Assembly (NCBI GenBank): GCA_025617745.1
Contig: CM046873.1
Location: 26,797,410-26,861,409 of the forward strand
Reading direction: 5' to 3'
DNA from: Heliocidaris erythrogramma
Taxonomy: Eukaryota > Echinodermata > Echinoidea > Camarodonta > Echinometridae
Length of the DNA stretch: 64,000 nucleotides
The notes under the pieces are model-generated. The model was not told the origin of the DNA. It made no database searches and saw only the letters and a list, made by a program, of their open reading frames with translations. The position numbers and the translations under genes are program-made. Of the stretch, positions 41,308 to 54,129 are shown in pieces. Every line of letters starts with the position of its first letter. Within the stretch, counting starts at the first letter, position 1.

Positions 41308-41330
41308 TTACTACTACTGTTGTTGCTACC
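40338..41330 (+). repeat. (ACT)n microsatellite, about 1 kb
   Basis: Imperfect ACT/GCT/AAT triplets containing a three-fold larger repeat (TTTTACTACTTCTACTAGTA, then CTAATAATCATG) at about 40630, 40725 and 41000. Confidence 0.95.
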
Positions 41331-41680
41331 CTTATTTTACTACTCTACTATTATTCTATTGTTACAAAGTAGAATTATCCCTCATCTCCGGTAATGCATA
41401 ACTCTCCATATTTCCCGTTGATTTTGTTTACGCATGTTATGCTGATGATTTCATGTCGAATATGCTTCTTATAAATCATTGACTACTAATACTACTCAGC
41501 ACCTGTGTCTAATTCCATTAGCACAACAGTTCGTGCTTGAAAGACTGTTTAAGCTTCCGTTTTAGAAAATTTTATCACACGGACTTTCCTTAACTTAGAC
41601 AACTGATATTCTATTAGACGCAATTGTCAATAAAACCCATTAGTTGTTGTGTGCATGGTTATTTGTTATCTTAGTTGTTA

Positions 41681-42457
41681 CCTTCTAAACTTCTAAACCC
41701 CATCCTCCCTATACATCTTGCTTATTACTCCTCTTTTTAAGAAATGGAAGGTTTTAACAATGTTTTAACAATTTTTCAACTAAATCAATTACAAGTTGCA
41801 ATATTCATGTATTCTTACTTCAAGGGCTTATTGCCATCAAATTTTAATGACTTTTTTACTCGAAACACTGCAATTCATTCATATAGTACTAGGGCTCAGG
41901 GGAATATACGTTTACTTTTATTAAAATTCAGCTTTTCAAGAACTACAATTATATTCATTGGTACGAAGTGCTGGAACAGCATTCCATGTGAACTTAAATC
42001 ATGTCCTTCATTATCAGTATTTAAACGAAAATGTAAGTCTTATATACTGCAAAAAGATGTTTAATGCAATTTACATTAGCATGCTATATATGTTCAACTT
42101 CCCTTCTTCTATCTACATTACATCAACTTCAGTTCTCTCTCTCTCTCTCTTTCTCTCCCTCCCTCACTCTCTCTCACTCTTTCCCTTTCCCTCATCTTTT
42201 TGTCTTTTTAACATGTTATTATTTACTTTCTATATCTTTGTATTATAACATTACTTTGGGATTACCCTCGATAAGCCTCTTTGGCTTTTGGTAATCCCTC
42301 CATATTCGATTATCATATAATTATGCTGTTGTTTTTTCCTTATTGTCAATCGTCACAAAATGTATTTTTATCATGCTTGTAATTTGTTCTTGTTTGTATT
42401 TTTTATGTATTTTTTATCTTTTGAATTTGAATATGGAAATAAAATGAATTACTCTTA
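41681..42457 (+). pseudogene. LINE D 3' end, block 2 copy
   Basis: Paralogue of 25078-25857, with the same 106-residue tail at 41744-42064 and CT tract. It follows directly on the uninterrupted Penelope target site. Confidence 0.75.
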
Positions 42458-42939
42458 GTATTGATAACAAGTATTATTATGAAACGGGGCCTTGTTGTGG
42501 TTGCAAGTTATTGCAAGATGAATGGTTATAGGCTTACATTGGTTTCAAACTTTTCAGATTGTAAACCAGCTTTCTAATCCTAATATCTGAACCAAGAGAG
42601 TAAGCAAAGTTCCAAAAATACAATCACAGTTTTTCATGAACTTGGTAAATGACGAAGAACCCACTTCGAATTCAAATTGCCTATAACGAACACAGATGCT
42701 TGAAAATAACATTTACCTCAAAAAGTTTGGCTACGCCAGTTAATGTGGATTATAACTCGATAACACATATTCCGTGACAATACCTCCCCTTTTCGTGAAG
42801 ATTCAAAGAGATGTAGAGAACGAACCTTTCTCTCTTTTTACCTGACATTCTATGAGTTAACAATTAAAAAGTGTGAAAACACAGGATAACATGATAGAAA
42901 GAGGGAGCGCCTCTCATGAAAATAGTTCATTGCCCCCTG

Positions 42940-42957
42940 CCCCCCCCCCCCCCCCGG
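42940..42957 (+). repeat. Poly-C tract
   Basis: About sixteen C before GGTTCCGCGG. Paralogues at 26260 and 62885 differ in length. Confidence 0.85.
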
Positions 42958-43138
42958 TTCCGCGGCCCATGCTACATGAGCTCAAACGTACAGGTCTGCG
43001 TATTTTATTAAAAAGCAATATAGATGTATGTATATCATTCTTATTGTATCATTGTTATCGTAATTCTTCAATACGAAAGTTAATTTTCAGAATTAGGAAT
43101 CCTTTATAGTGTACGTAGACGATATAAACATACATGTA

Positions 43139-43298
43139 TTTGTAAACAAATCTTTAGGCATGTTACTCCCAGTGTTAAAGATCGTATGCTCGATCTGTAA
43201 TGAAAAACACAAGTCAGAAAAAATTGGAACCAGCGGGATTCGAACCTGTCATCTACTGCTTGCCGGGCAGCGACTTAACCACCAGGCTATTCTGGTTC
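43139..43298 (-). mobile_element. SINE with tRNA-like head
   Basis: On the minus strand, 43298-43226 folds like a tRNA: a perfect seven-pair outer stem GAACCAG/CTGGTTC, an A-box-like TAGCCTGGTGGTTA and a B box GGTTCGAATCC. Mismatches in D and T stems make a functional tRNA unlikely. The body (TTTTTTCTGACTTGTG, GATCGAGCATACGATC, then ATGCCTAAAGATTTGTTTAC) recurs at 43434-43535. Confidence 0.6.
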
Positions 43299-43433
43299 AC
43301 GGCCAAGTCACGATGAAACTAGAATCAAATACCCAAGATCCTCTTCTTTCCGACTCATTAATATTCATTTTTAACGGTCCGCCGTAGACAATGGTTAGTA
43401 AACGAAGAAGCTTGACTGGGGAGGAATTTTTAA

Positions 43434-43540
43434 TTTGTAAACAAATTTTTAGGCATGTTACTACCGGTGTTAAAGATCGTATGCTCGATCTGTAATGAAA
43501 AACACAAGTCAGAAAAAATTGGAACCTGCGGGATTCATTC
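43434..43540 (-). repeat. Second copy of the SINE body
   Basis: About 100 bases nearly identical to 43139-43240 (TGTTACTACCGGTGTTAAAG, then ATCGTATGCTCGATC). It stops within the tRNA-like head at GGGATTCATTC. Confidence 0.75.
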
Positions 43541-44361
43541 AAATAGATTTTCAATAGTAATTAGCAACGGTACTCTTTAAAAAAAATAGTGACTGGAAAC
43601 TATTCCTGTGGAAATAGGGGGATTCGCTAAAAAGCAAGGCTTGTATATTGCGAGCCCCATCCCGCACTCTGTAAATGTTAAGAAATGAAACTACATGATT
43701 TTCCACAATGGAAAATAATGTCGTCCTAAAACATGCTGACAAGCCCAGAACGGCCTTCAGTCTGTGGACCTGGTGACGTAGGTTAAGCTTTGACGAATTT
43801 CAGATTTGCAGACTTTGCAAAATTCATGACTTTCATATAGGTATTTTGAATGGAGAAGAGCTAGTGTTTCTGGCCATGTGCTTGACGGATTGGGAGAGGG
43901 ACATCCAAGCCAGTGGTGACTCAAGAATTTTGTTGTAAAAAAATCCAGTGAAAATAAAGTGAAAATCACTCTTTTCCTTTAAAAGAACACTCTGAAATAA
44001 ATCGATAGTCACTCCTAAAGTGATCACTGACGTGCCTCCTGGGGGAGTGAAAATAGAGTGAAAATCACACTATACTTTTTAGAGAGTATTTTAACCTAAC
44101 TTTTCTTACCATTTCAGGCTGAAGTTCGAAGGGGGGAGGGGGGTTTCATGAAATGTCTTGTCAATGATTTTCACCGACAAATTTGCTCTCAGCCAATCAG
44201 ATGCAAGGATCACAGAATAATGTGAAAAGTTCACGCAAACTCATTCTAAAAATAATACAGAAATAAACAGACAGATATGTGAGTTTAAAGATCAATAATT
44301 GAAATGCCTTTTAATGAAACCATTCCGTCGGATTGTTTACGACAGACATGATTTCATATGT

Positions 44362-44512
44362 CAGGGCCCCGTTTCATAAAATTTGATATCTATAACAATT
44401 ACAACAACCTTTATAAGCTACTGAAATGCTTGCATCTGATTGGCTGAGAGCAAATTTGTCATAGATATGTGGCAGTTGTTATTGATAACAAGTTTTATGA
44501 AACAGGGCCTTG
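44362..44512. mobile_element. hAT-like MITE, uninterrupted copy
   Basis: 151 bases with terminal repeats CAGGGCCCCGTTTCATAAAA / TTTTATGAAACAGGGCCTTG. It shows the pre-insertion state of the LINE E site. A larger inverted repeat (GACAAATTTGCTCTCAGCCA and mirror) spans 44143-44505. Confidence 0.75.
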
Positions 44513-44639
44513 ATTTGACTCTATAATCTCCAAAATTCTGCCACACCAGCGCCGGATAAATATTTACTTTAATGATTGAATAATGCGAAAGGTGCACTCA
44601 AACTCATTCTAAAAAAGTACAACTAACAGACAGCCCCTG

Positions 44640-44830
44640 AACCGGGACATCCCTGAGACCGACGACCGACGACCTACGTCAATGACATCCCCGAGACCGA
44701 CAATGTCGGTCGCTTGAAACGTCAGAAAAGATGCCAGAAGGCCCGCGAGACCGACGTGTTTATCTCTTGAGACGTACGTCTCGTGGGAGTTCTAACAACT
44801 TTTCAGAATGCCCGCCAGGCTTACAATGTC
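44640..44830 (+). repeat. GAGACCGACG word cluster
   Basis: Words GAGACCGAC(G), GACGACC and AATGTCGGTC recur. There is a perfect 14-base palindrome GAGACGTACGTCTC near 44769. Found only in block copy 2. Confidence 0.5.
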
Positions 44831-45024
44831 GGTCTAATGGGCTGTATCCCTTTGAACTATACCTGTAAAGTACTTGTCCCAGTGTTGTGATGAATATACC
44901 CATATTGAAAGGGCATGCCCCCCCCCCCCCCCCATCGAAACTTGGAAAAAGAAAAGAAAAGAAAAGGAAGGCATCAAGGTTAGTGAAAGAGAAGATGATA
45001 CTAAGGACCTTCATCACTAGCATT

Positions 45025-45410
45025 ATGACAATCATTATCACCATCACTCAACATCATCATCATCATCATCCTTCTACTACCATAATCTCACCACCATCAC
45101 CATCACCACTACCACCACCAACACCATTACCATAATCATCATCTAACCTCAATCACCACCACCACCACCATCTAACCACCATCACCAACACCACCACCAT
45201 CTAACCACCATCATCACCACCACCTTCATCGCACATCATCACCATCACCATCACCACCATCACCACCATCTTCATCACATCATCATTTAACCACCACCAT
45301 CATCACCCTACCACCATCACCATTTAACCATCATCATCGCCAAACTACCATCATCACCATAACCGCCATTACCGTCATAATCATGATCATTATCATTATC
45401 GTCATCAAAT
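45025..45410 (+). repeat. (ATC)n/(ACC)n microsatellite, block 2
   Basis: Counterpart of 30147-30480. Confidence 0.95.
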
Positions 45411-45505
45411 TCTTCTTCATCTACATGTATTTCATCCACATAAAAAAAATCCAAATCGAAATCACCATAATGCACAATGTGACCATCTAACCACTTCACT
45501 ACTAA

Positions 45506-45583
45506 GCATTTTTCGAATTAAGAACAGTCGAACTTTCTGAAAAATGAACCTTCGGAATTACGAACCTTCGAAAAAACGACATG
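45506..45583. mobile_element. Terminal fragment of the TTCGGAA-array element
   Basis: GAACCTTCGGAATTACGAAC, then CTTCGAAAAAACGACATGTAAC, is the same end as the right terminus of the 6.36-kb element (59155-59194). It lies at the junction of block copies 2 and 3. Confidence 0.7.
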
Positions 45584-45848
45584 TAACTCTCTTTGTCATT
45601 ATTTGTTTTGGAATTTTTACAATTTAATGTTTACAATTTAATGTTTACAATTTCAGGCAGTGCGTGTATTATTCTCCATTCTGTTTTTATTTGTATTTTG
45701 ATATGTTTTATTTATATTTGTTTATTTGTTTGTAATTATATTTTAACTTTGTACATACTTTGTATTATACTCACATACCCCATGAGTCATAATGAACTTC
45801 AAACTTCATGTGCGCGTTGCATGCACCCAACGCTGATAGTGTTAGTAA

Positions 45849-45917
45849 TCTTGTGCAATGAAACCAGTGATATAATATTACCTCTCTTCGTTGTATCACA
45901 GCTTCCATTGCACAAGA
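45849..45917. repeat. Hairpin at left edge of block copy 3
   Basis: TCTTGTGCAATG pairs with CATTGCACAAGA across 45 bases. In copy 1 only the right arm remains. Confidence 0.55.
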
Positions 45918-46010
45918 TGAACAACTCATTGGATTTTGATATGCAAATTATGCGAATTGCTCAAGGTTACCCCTTGAGCAACAAAGCTGAAATTGTCCTG
46001 TGACCACTTA

Positions 46011-46172
46011 CACTCTCAGAAAAGTTTTTAGGTTGGTTAAAATATGAACCTACCAACTGGTGGTTAAAACAATCCCCATAATCATGTTTTACATGCAATT
46101 TTTTTAAACCAACAGTTGGTAGGTTCATATTTTAACCAACCTAATGATTTTTTATCAACATTTCTGTGAGTG
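46011..46172. mobile_element. TA-flanked palindromic MITE, intact copy
   Basis: 162 bases, ends CACTCTCAGAAAAG and TTTCTGTGAGTG with TA outside both. The arms carry GGTTGGTTAAAATATGAACC and mirror. Confidence 0.85.
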
Positions 46173-46236
46173 TACAATTATTATTATTATTATTATAATC
46201 ATTATTATTATTGTTATCATTATTATTATTATAACT

Positions 46237-46377
46237 CTAACTGCGACTTAGGGCGAAATCTTTTATCTCATTCTTTTGTTACGTTTCGCCCTAACCCACA
46301 CTCGTTTCGCCCGAACGTTGAGTTTCTATTGTGACGGAATAAACCTATTGTTGGGTTTCGCCTTAAGTCGCAGTTAG
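46237..46377. mobile_element. CTAACTGCGACTTA MITE, block 3 copy
   Basis: Paralogue of 18430-18570, with intact inverted ends. Confidence 0.75.
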
Positions 46378-46409
46378 GTAAATTAGCATTAGCATTATTT
46401 TTACTATTA

Positions 46410-46965
46410 TTATTACTTTTCCCATAAGACCCAAAGCGCTTACAATAAATTCAAACAATTATTATAAATACGTAAGTAAGAAAAAAAACAACTATACTGC
46501 TATAGAGATGTGTTTTCAAGGTCTTTTTGAAGGCACTGACTGATAAAGACTGTCTAATTGTAAGTGGTACATCATTGCAGTATATTGAAGCAGATACGGC
46601 AAATGTCCTATATCAACGGCCCATGTACGAGTAACTGAATACGTGAGGCGGAGAGGATCATCGAATGACCTCGATCTCCTGGTAGATATATTTAAATTCA
46701 AATGGATATCCAAATAGCTTGGAGCTTGATTTTATAGACAAACAAGAGTAACTTAAAAATGATCTGTTATTTTAAAGGAAGTCGGTGTAATCAGTTCAAG
46801 ACTGAGATGGGTAGTCCCTATAGAAACCTGAATCAGGCAGCCCAATTTTGTAGTCGTTGCACATGATTTAATTGAGTCGAGGGAATGGTAGAGAGAAGCC
46901 CGTTACAATAATCGATACGGGATAGGACTAAAGAACGCACAGATTATGACAGGCAGATTGATCAG
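46410..46965 (-). pseudogene. LINE C 3' end, block 3 copy
   Basis: Paralogue of 18630-19180 with further frameshifts. Confidence 0.6.
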
Positions 46966-47869
46966 TGAACAACAACAACAACAAACAACAACAATAACAA
47001 TAAAAACTAAACGGAAAAAAAAACTTCTATGTTCTCTGTTGGTTGTACATAATTATTATGAGCGTCAGATGGACCATCAAATAGTATTCACTGATTGACT
47101 CTTCACGGGATTCGCACGTTCTTCCTATTGTCAGTAGTATGTATCGCATCAAGGATGGATCCAGGTTTGGTAAAGGGGGGGGGGGGGATTTCCGCAATTG
47201 GGTTGAAAATTAAAAACGAGAAGGGGCATATGAATAGGAGGAGTACAGTGTAGTTACTATGCTTACGGTATACATAAGGAAACCGATTATATAAGGAAAC
47301 ATATTATGATCCATTTTTTAAAAATATAGTTCATTTCATTCATGCGGTGAATCTCTATATATTAAATAAAATCAAATAAAATTGCTCCCAACCTGCCAAA
47401 GTTTATCAGCTCCAAAAAATACAAATAACATTAATTCCTACTTTCAATTCAGAGAGCACTATATTTTCAAAGTATTAAACCCGGTATTGGTAAAAATAAG
47501 TTTGATAAATCACGTAACAAGTGAAGGAGCAAAGCAACCGAGCAGTAGATCTTTTTGCAAATTCCGGACAGTATGGGACTATATTCAACAAGTTACAATC
47601 AGTTTTTCTTTTCGCTACCAGAAAATAGATATTATCTTTCAATTTTATTCAGATACAAGCATTACATATACACATTTTAATTCATTTGATTAACAGGATA
47701 AGGTGTCAACATATTCATGATTAATTGCCTTTGCCTTAGTACTATAAACGATAAGATTACAAAGCTTTTTATTGATCCGATAAATCAGGGTGATTGATTA
47801 CTACCGTCACCTTTACCATCATAACGATAGGATTACAGTGCTTTTAATTCACCAGGGCCTACAAATTTT

Positions 47870-48650
47870 AAGCTACGGTCGCAAAGGTTCGTACGAATCT
47901 CACTGTTTGTAAGAATTCTGGAGTTCGTAGAGATTCGTAGATGGGGCATAGCTTATTACGGCCTTCTTAAGAAGTTCGTACGAACGCCGTTTAATTCGCA
48001 AGAACAATTTAAGACCTTCTTGAGAAACGAAGTGAATTTCGGTTATACAGTGCCCTAGAGTTCATACGTTTTTTATAAGAATGCTATTTTTCGTCAGACT
48101 TACGGCCATCTTAGGAATTTTATTGTCACAAGATGGTCGTGCGTGCAACTCACGGCACTCTCAAGTCATTCATAAGAAGATTTTACGAATTTTTGTATAT
48201 TTTGTCAGGTTGCAAAAAGGCGCTGTCGTGTACTGTCGAAAATTCTGTGACTGTTCAAAGTTTGAGGATTTGAACTTCGTGCGTTTGGCTTTATACCCCC
48301 TAAAACTCTACAATTGAACAAATTGTGAACCTACGCCTTACGAGCACCTTACGAACGCCGTTAGTAATAGCGCCGTACGGATCTCCGTTCGTAAGGCGTA
48401 CTTACGAACGCCGTAAGAGCCCTCTATGAACAACTTAAGGCGTTCTTACGGTGTTCTTACGACGTTCGTACGGTTGCGTACAACGTTGAAAAAAATCTAC
48501 GACAAGACCATCGACCAGGCTGCGAACTTATAAACGGTCTATGAACGTTCTACGAACGCTGGTTTCGTATCCCGGCAATCTTGCGAAGATCTTACGAAAT
48601 GGTCTAAAAATCGTTCGTACGGCGTTCGTAGCAGTTCTTAAAAATGCTTT
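47870..48650. repeat. TTCGTACGAAC word array, block 3 copy
   Basis: Paralogue of 20450-21240. A 13-base GATGCGTTCGTAC stretch is missing near the left end. Confidence 0.6.
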
Positions 48651-49094
48651 TCCCTACATCCACCCGTATGAATTTTTACAGAAATATACACATGTCGCTA
48701 TGTATATATTATTATATTGCTTTGTATAATTTTGTTTTAATACCGTCTGTGAGAAAATAGATGTATATTTTGAAATTGAAAACTGAAATAGAGATTAAAC
48801 AGAAAACATGATGAATACCAACGGTATAATAGTGAACAATTTTCTCACTTTAAATATTCGTATATATTGTATCAGACGTATCTAGAAATAAATCCATTTG
48901 GTGTACACAACCGAGGTTCAATATCCATCTGGGAGAGTTTTGCAACCTTAAAAGTTGTTGCCAGTGCACAAAATAAGGATGAATTCATAGTTACGCAAAG
49001 TATCTTTCATTTCTCACATTTCGTAAATTTACACTCGAGTTTTGCCGATGCTATAGTATTATAACATCCGTACATACATACTAATACTCATGAC

Positions 49095-49460
49095 TTCTTT
49101 ACTACTACTATACAACAACTACTACAACTACTACTACTACTACTACTGTTGCTGCTGCTTCTGCTTCTACGACTACTACTACTACTACTACTACTACATG
49201 TACTACTATACTACTGCTGCTACTAATAATAATTTTACTACTTCTACTAGTACTAATACTCATGACTTCTTAACTACTACTATATTACTACTACTACTAC
49301 TGCTACTACTACTACTACTGCTGCTGCTACTTCTACTTTTACTACTACTACTACTACTACTACTAATTCTACTACTACTACTACTACTACTAATTTTACT
49401 ACTTCTACTACTAATTTTACTATATACTTCTACTCATGATTTCTTAACTACTAGTATTTT
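49095..49460 (+). repeat. (ACT)n microsatellite, block 3
   Basis: Counterpart of 21680-22068. Confidence 0.95.
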
Positions 49461-49461
49461 A

Positions 49462-50908
49462 CACTCTTAAAAATGCGGGGTCGCATATTGCGTGGTCGAA
49501 TTTATTCGACCACGTTTCGGGGTTGTTTTCGATCAATAATGCTCCCGCTGCATTAAAATGACCAGTTTTTGCGTGGTCATTTTGACCTTGCAAAAACTGG
49601 TCATTTTAATGCACTCTAAAAAAGGACTGGTCATAAAATGTACCAATGTGATTGGTCAACACCATATGGGTTATTTCCAAAAATATGTTGGTCACAATGT
49701 TCCAATTTCACTGGTTAATCACTAACCATTTGAAATATTGCTTATTCATCAGCAAAGAATTGGTCCGACTTCTACTTGGTTAAACGTTGGGCCATTGTCA
49801 TGAATATTCATGATGTATCCTGAATACCCTTGAGCAACCGTAAACAACCAGAATTTATATATATAAATGACACTTGATTTTTAAGTTTTTATGCAATGAT
49901 TGCACTTTGAAATGTGATGAAAAATGTATGTATACTAATTATTATGTTGTACATATTCAAACATGTAATTATGTTTAAGATCTAAAAATCTACATTAGAA
50001 AATTACATTAAAATCTTTAACCACTTTTAGCAAGCACTGCAATACAGTCCCTATATAATAAAGTAAAGGTTTTCAGGATATAGAGGTATAGGATGTAGGA
50101 CTATAATAGGAGTAGGGTTAAAGAAGGATGATAGGGGTATCATGCTATACGATAGGAGAGGATAGGTCATAGTGAGCAAAATATACAAAATATGTTATGA
50201 TATTACTTGACATTAGCTTCTTTTTTTAATCTTTGAAACGTGGATGGTACACGCGCATCCGGCAGAAGTATCCACCCCGTCCGACGGGAAATGACCACGT
50301 TGCGTGGTCGGAAGAAATGACCCCGTACACACTTAGAAAAAAAGGTTCAGGTTTGCACCCTAAATGCAACACTGGCAGCACCTTTTTGGGTGCAATCTTG
50401 CACCCTACATGAAAAGGGTGCAAAAATGCACCTTTTTGTTCTTGTTTGCACCCTTTAATGCCCGTTTGCACCCTAAAAGGTGCAACTTTGCACCTTTAAG
50501 GGTGCAGAAAGTTTTGCATCCAAATGGTGCAAATTTGTACCTTTTCTAAAAGGTACAACTCTGCACCCTTTAAGGGTGCAAAATGTAGCTAACTGCACCC
50601 TTAAAGGTGCAAAAAGCTTCTTAGGGTGCAAAGTTGCACCCAAAAAGGTGCTGCCAGTGTTGCATTTGAAGGGTGCAAAATTGTACCTTTATTTCTAAGT
50701 GTGTACGTTTTGACGGGGTTATAAGGTAATGATCATTAGTATGCGGGGTCAAGTTATGCAGAAATGACCACATTCGGGGTCGAAATGTAACCACGCTATG
50801 TGGTTACTTTGGGTGACCCCGCACGCGGTTTGTGCATAGTTGATCCCGCATGCGGGGTCATTTGTAACCGCGTTTGGGGTTATTTTTGACCACGCATTTT
50901 TAAGAGTG
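49462..50908. mobile_element. GGGGTC-word element, block 3 copy with nested GGTGCAAA element
   Basis: Same ends and TA flanks as 22071-23582; about 65 bases shorter in the GGGGTC arrays. The nested 376-bp GGTGCAAA element is at 50328-50703. Confidence 0.85.
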
Positions 50909-50911
50909 TAC

Positions 50912-51341
50912 TACCACTAATACTACTACTACTACTACTACTGCTGCTACTGCTGCTACTTCTACTTTTACTACTACTACTTCCACTAGCAATAGTCATA
51001 ATGATAATAATAATTTTACTACTGCTACTAGTACTAAGAATCATGACTTATTTACTACTACTACTATACTACTACTATTACTACTAATGATAATAATTTT
51101 ACTATTTCTACTAGCACTAATAATCATGACTTCTTTACTAATACTATAATACTAATACTGCTACTACTACTATACGGCTACTACTGCCACCTACTACTAC
51201 TACTATTACTACTACTACTACTACTGCTAATATCACTACTACTTGTACTTACTAGAACTAAAGCAATATCAACATAAACTACTACTGTACCACCACCATT
51301 ACTAATAATATACTACTACTACTACTACGCTGCTGCTGCTT

Positions 51342-51374
<33 letters not shown>

Positions 51375-51502
51375 ATACTACTACTACTACTACTATTACT
51401 ACTACTAACAATAGTAATAATAATAATAATTTTACTACTGCTACTAGTACTAATAATCATGACTTATTTACTACTACTACTATACTACTACTATTACTGC
51501 TA

Positions 51503-51534
<32 letters not shown>

Positions 51535-52011
51535 ACTTCTACTTTTACTACTACTACTACTATTACTACTAATACTACTACTACTACTACTATTACTACT
51601 AGCAATAGTAATAATAATAATAATAATTTTACTACTGCTACTAGTACTAATAATCATGACTTATTTACTACTACTACTATACTACTACTATTACTACTAA
51701 TGATAATAATAATAATTGTACTACTTCTAGTAGTACTAATAATCATGACTTCTTTACTAATGCTATACTACTATTGCTGCTGCTGCTGCTACTACTACTT
51801 CTGCTACTACTGCTGCTGCTAATATCACTACTACTTCTACTACTATTATTACTACTTCTACTACTACTACTACTACTACTACTACTATACTACTACTACT
51901 ATTACTACTACTACTACTACTACTGCTGCTGCTGCTTCTACTACTACTACTACTACTACTATTACTACTTCTACTACTACTACTACTACTACTATACTAC
52001 TACTACTATTA

Positions 52012-52043
<32 letters not shown>

Positions 52044-52105
52044 TCTACTACTACTACTATTACTACTACTGTTGTCGCTACCCTTATTCTACTACTCTAC
52101 TATTA
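50912..52105 (+). repeat. (ACT)n microsatellite, 1.2 kb
   Basis: The longest triplet array of the window, with a higher-order repeat ending in CTACTAGTACTAATAATCAT, then GACTTATT. Confidence 0.95.
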
Positions 52106-53343
52106 TTCTATTGTTACAAAGTAGAATTATCCCTCATCTCCGGTAATGCATAACTCTCCATATTTCCCGTTGATTTTGTTTACGCATGTTATGCTGATGA
52201 TTTCATGTCGAATATGCTTCTTATAAATCATTGACTACTAATACTACTCAGTACCTGTGTCTAATTCCATTAGCACAACAGTTCGTGCCTGAAAGAACGG
52301 ACTTTCCTTTACTTAGACAACTGATATTCTATCACACGCAATTGTCAATAAAACCCATTAGTTGTTGTGTGCATGGTTATTTGTTATCTTAGTTGTTACA
52401 AACAGACGATTGGTACTACAAAACTTAAAGATAACATTTAACAAATTCATAATGACAAAGCTTTTCGACCTGCACTCATCGGGTCACAACGCAGGAATGA
52501 GAGAATACAAGAAAATACAAAAGTCAAGGAAGGGTGTGTATAGCGACCCGGGTATGATCCGGGGACGCTAAAATAATCGAAGCGCTTGTACAAACTCCTT
52601 TTGTCGGCACAATAGCGGATCTCTCGACTGAATGAACAACGCTTCTAAGAAGCGAAGATGTTGAAAGCTGCGTGCTCGGGCAATATACAATACAATACAA
52701 TACAATACAATAAGCATTTATAGTACGCCCTTCCCATAAGGCTCGGAGCGTTTACAAAATATTTAAATTATAGAACACATTATAATTTGTATATAAACAC
52801 AAATCAGAAAACTCTTCAATCGTCCATGCGGGAACTACGGGGGCATATCGTTTTTCCGAAGGTTCGTATTTCCGAAGGTTCGTATTTCCGAAACACTAAT
52901 TTCCCATGCCTGGGGGTTCATAATTCCGAAAATGAAAAAGGGTTCGTAATTCCGAACATTTGTTGCATTATTCCGAAGGTTCGTTATTCCGAAGGTTCGT
53001 TTATCCGAAGGTTCATAATTCCGAAAATGAAATAGGGTTCATATTTCCGAAGGTTCGTATTTCCGAAAATGAAAAAGGGTTCATAATTCCGAAGGTTCGT
53101 ATTTCCGAAAATGAAAAAGGGTTCGTATTTCCGAAAATAAAATAAGGTTCGTATTTCCGAAAATGAAAAAGGGTTCGTATTTCCGAAAATAAAATAAGGT
53201 TCGTATTTCCGAAAATGAAAAAGGGTTCGTATTTCCGAAAATGAAATAGGGTTCGTATTTCCGAAAATGAAATAGGGTTCGTAATTCCGAAAAATGAAAT
53301 AGGGTTCATAATTCCTGGTAAAAAAAGGCGAATTCATCAGGAG

Positions 53344-53589
53344 CAGAGGTGTAGCAACGGGGGGGGGGGGGGGGGGGGGAAGGGCACGCCCCCACCCCTC
53401 CCTCATCGGATGGCGAAAAAATAAGAAAAAAATAAAGAAAATGGAATAGGAAAGAAGACGGTAACCCCCCCCCCCCCCAACCCTCTTCCACCAGCGGCGT
53501 CTTAGATTAGCTTTAAGATTATTCCAAAAGACTTGTGCCTCCAATGGTGCCAGTGCTCCCACAATGGCTAGACTCTAGCTACGCCACTG
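53344..53589. mobile_element. hAT-like MITE carrying poly-G and poly-C tracts
   Basis: Ends CAGAGGTGTAGCAACGG and TAGCTACGCCACTG are imperfect inverted repeats of a CAGTGGCGTAGC type. About twenty G follow the left end, and fifteen C occur at 53466. No target duplication was recognised. Confidence 0.55.
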
Positions 53590-53789
53590 TTAAAGGGAAA
53601 ATTTAGGGTAACGATAGGATATTATGGTTTTAATTGCTATCTTCAAAAAGCGGATCTCTTTTCGACGAAAAGCACCTCCCCCATCCCCGCAATGAATAAA
53701 AAAATGAGACACAAAACAGGGAAGGTTTATAAAAGAGGAGAGGAGAAGAGAAAAGAGACGAAAATAAGAGAAAATCGAATAAGTGTTTA

Positions 53790-54043
53790 TGTGTGTGTGT
53801 GTGTGTGTGTGTGTGAGGGTGCGTTTGTTTAGCATTATGTCCGAGGGCATTTTCGGACAGAGAACAAAAAAAAATCATGACAACAATGGTCCTCGGAAGG
53901 CGGACAATAGTCCTCGAACGTCGAACGATGAATTTATGCCTTATTCCGTCGACTGTCCGAGGACGAGTAACAATAGAGGAACAATAGTTGTCCTCGGAAG
54001 TAAAGCCATGTAAACGTGTGTGTGTGTGTGTGTGTGTGCGTGT
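53790..54043 (+). repeat. Two (GT)n microsatellites
   Basis: GTGTGT runs at about 53790-53814 and 54016-54045, the second directly joined to a SINE head. Confidence 0.9.
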
Positions 54044-54045
54044 GT

Positions 54046-54125
54046 GGAGGTGTCGTAGTCGAACGGTTTACAGCGCTTGACTGGAAACGCGAAGGTTGGG
54101 GGTTTGATCCCTGTTACGGCACCTA
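54046..54125 (+). mobile_element. tRNA-like SINE head
   Basis: GGAGGTGTCGTAGTCGAACG starts like the SINE at 1036. A B-box-like GGGTTTGATCCC lies about 45 bases on. It ends CGGCACCTATGGCC. The usual SINE body does not follow. Confidence 0.55.
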
Positions 54126-54129
54126 TGGC

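Larger units (their letters stand above)
38688..45505 (+). repeat. Large duplicated block, copy 2 (left-truncated)
   Basis: Begins at CAGACTTACGGCCATCTTAC (20692 in copy 1) and ends with CACTTCACTACTAAGCA, as copy 1 does. It lacks the Penelope-like insertion, LINE E and the 1.5-kb word element with its neighbours. It carries its own 607-bp element and a SINE-like insert at 43139-43675. Copy 3 follows after about 370 bases. Confidence 0.85.

Noticed and set aside
43226..43298. Functional tRNA gene on the minus strand
   Set aside because: The acceptor stem is perfect, but D and T stems have mismatches, the base before the anticodon is not T, and the body behind it is a repeated SINE.
52984..53562. 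192-residue ORF with repeated FRKYEPYFIFGNTNP
   Set aside because: Direct translation of the TTTCCGAAAATGAAA-type array of the 6.36-kb element; not a protein gene.
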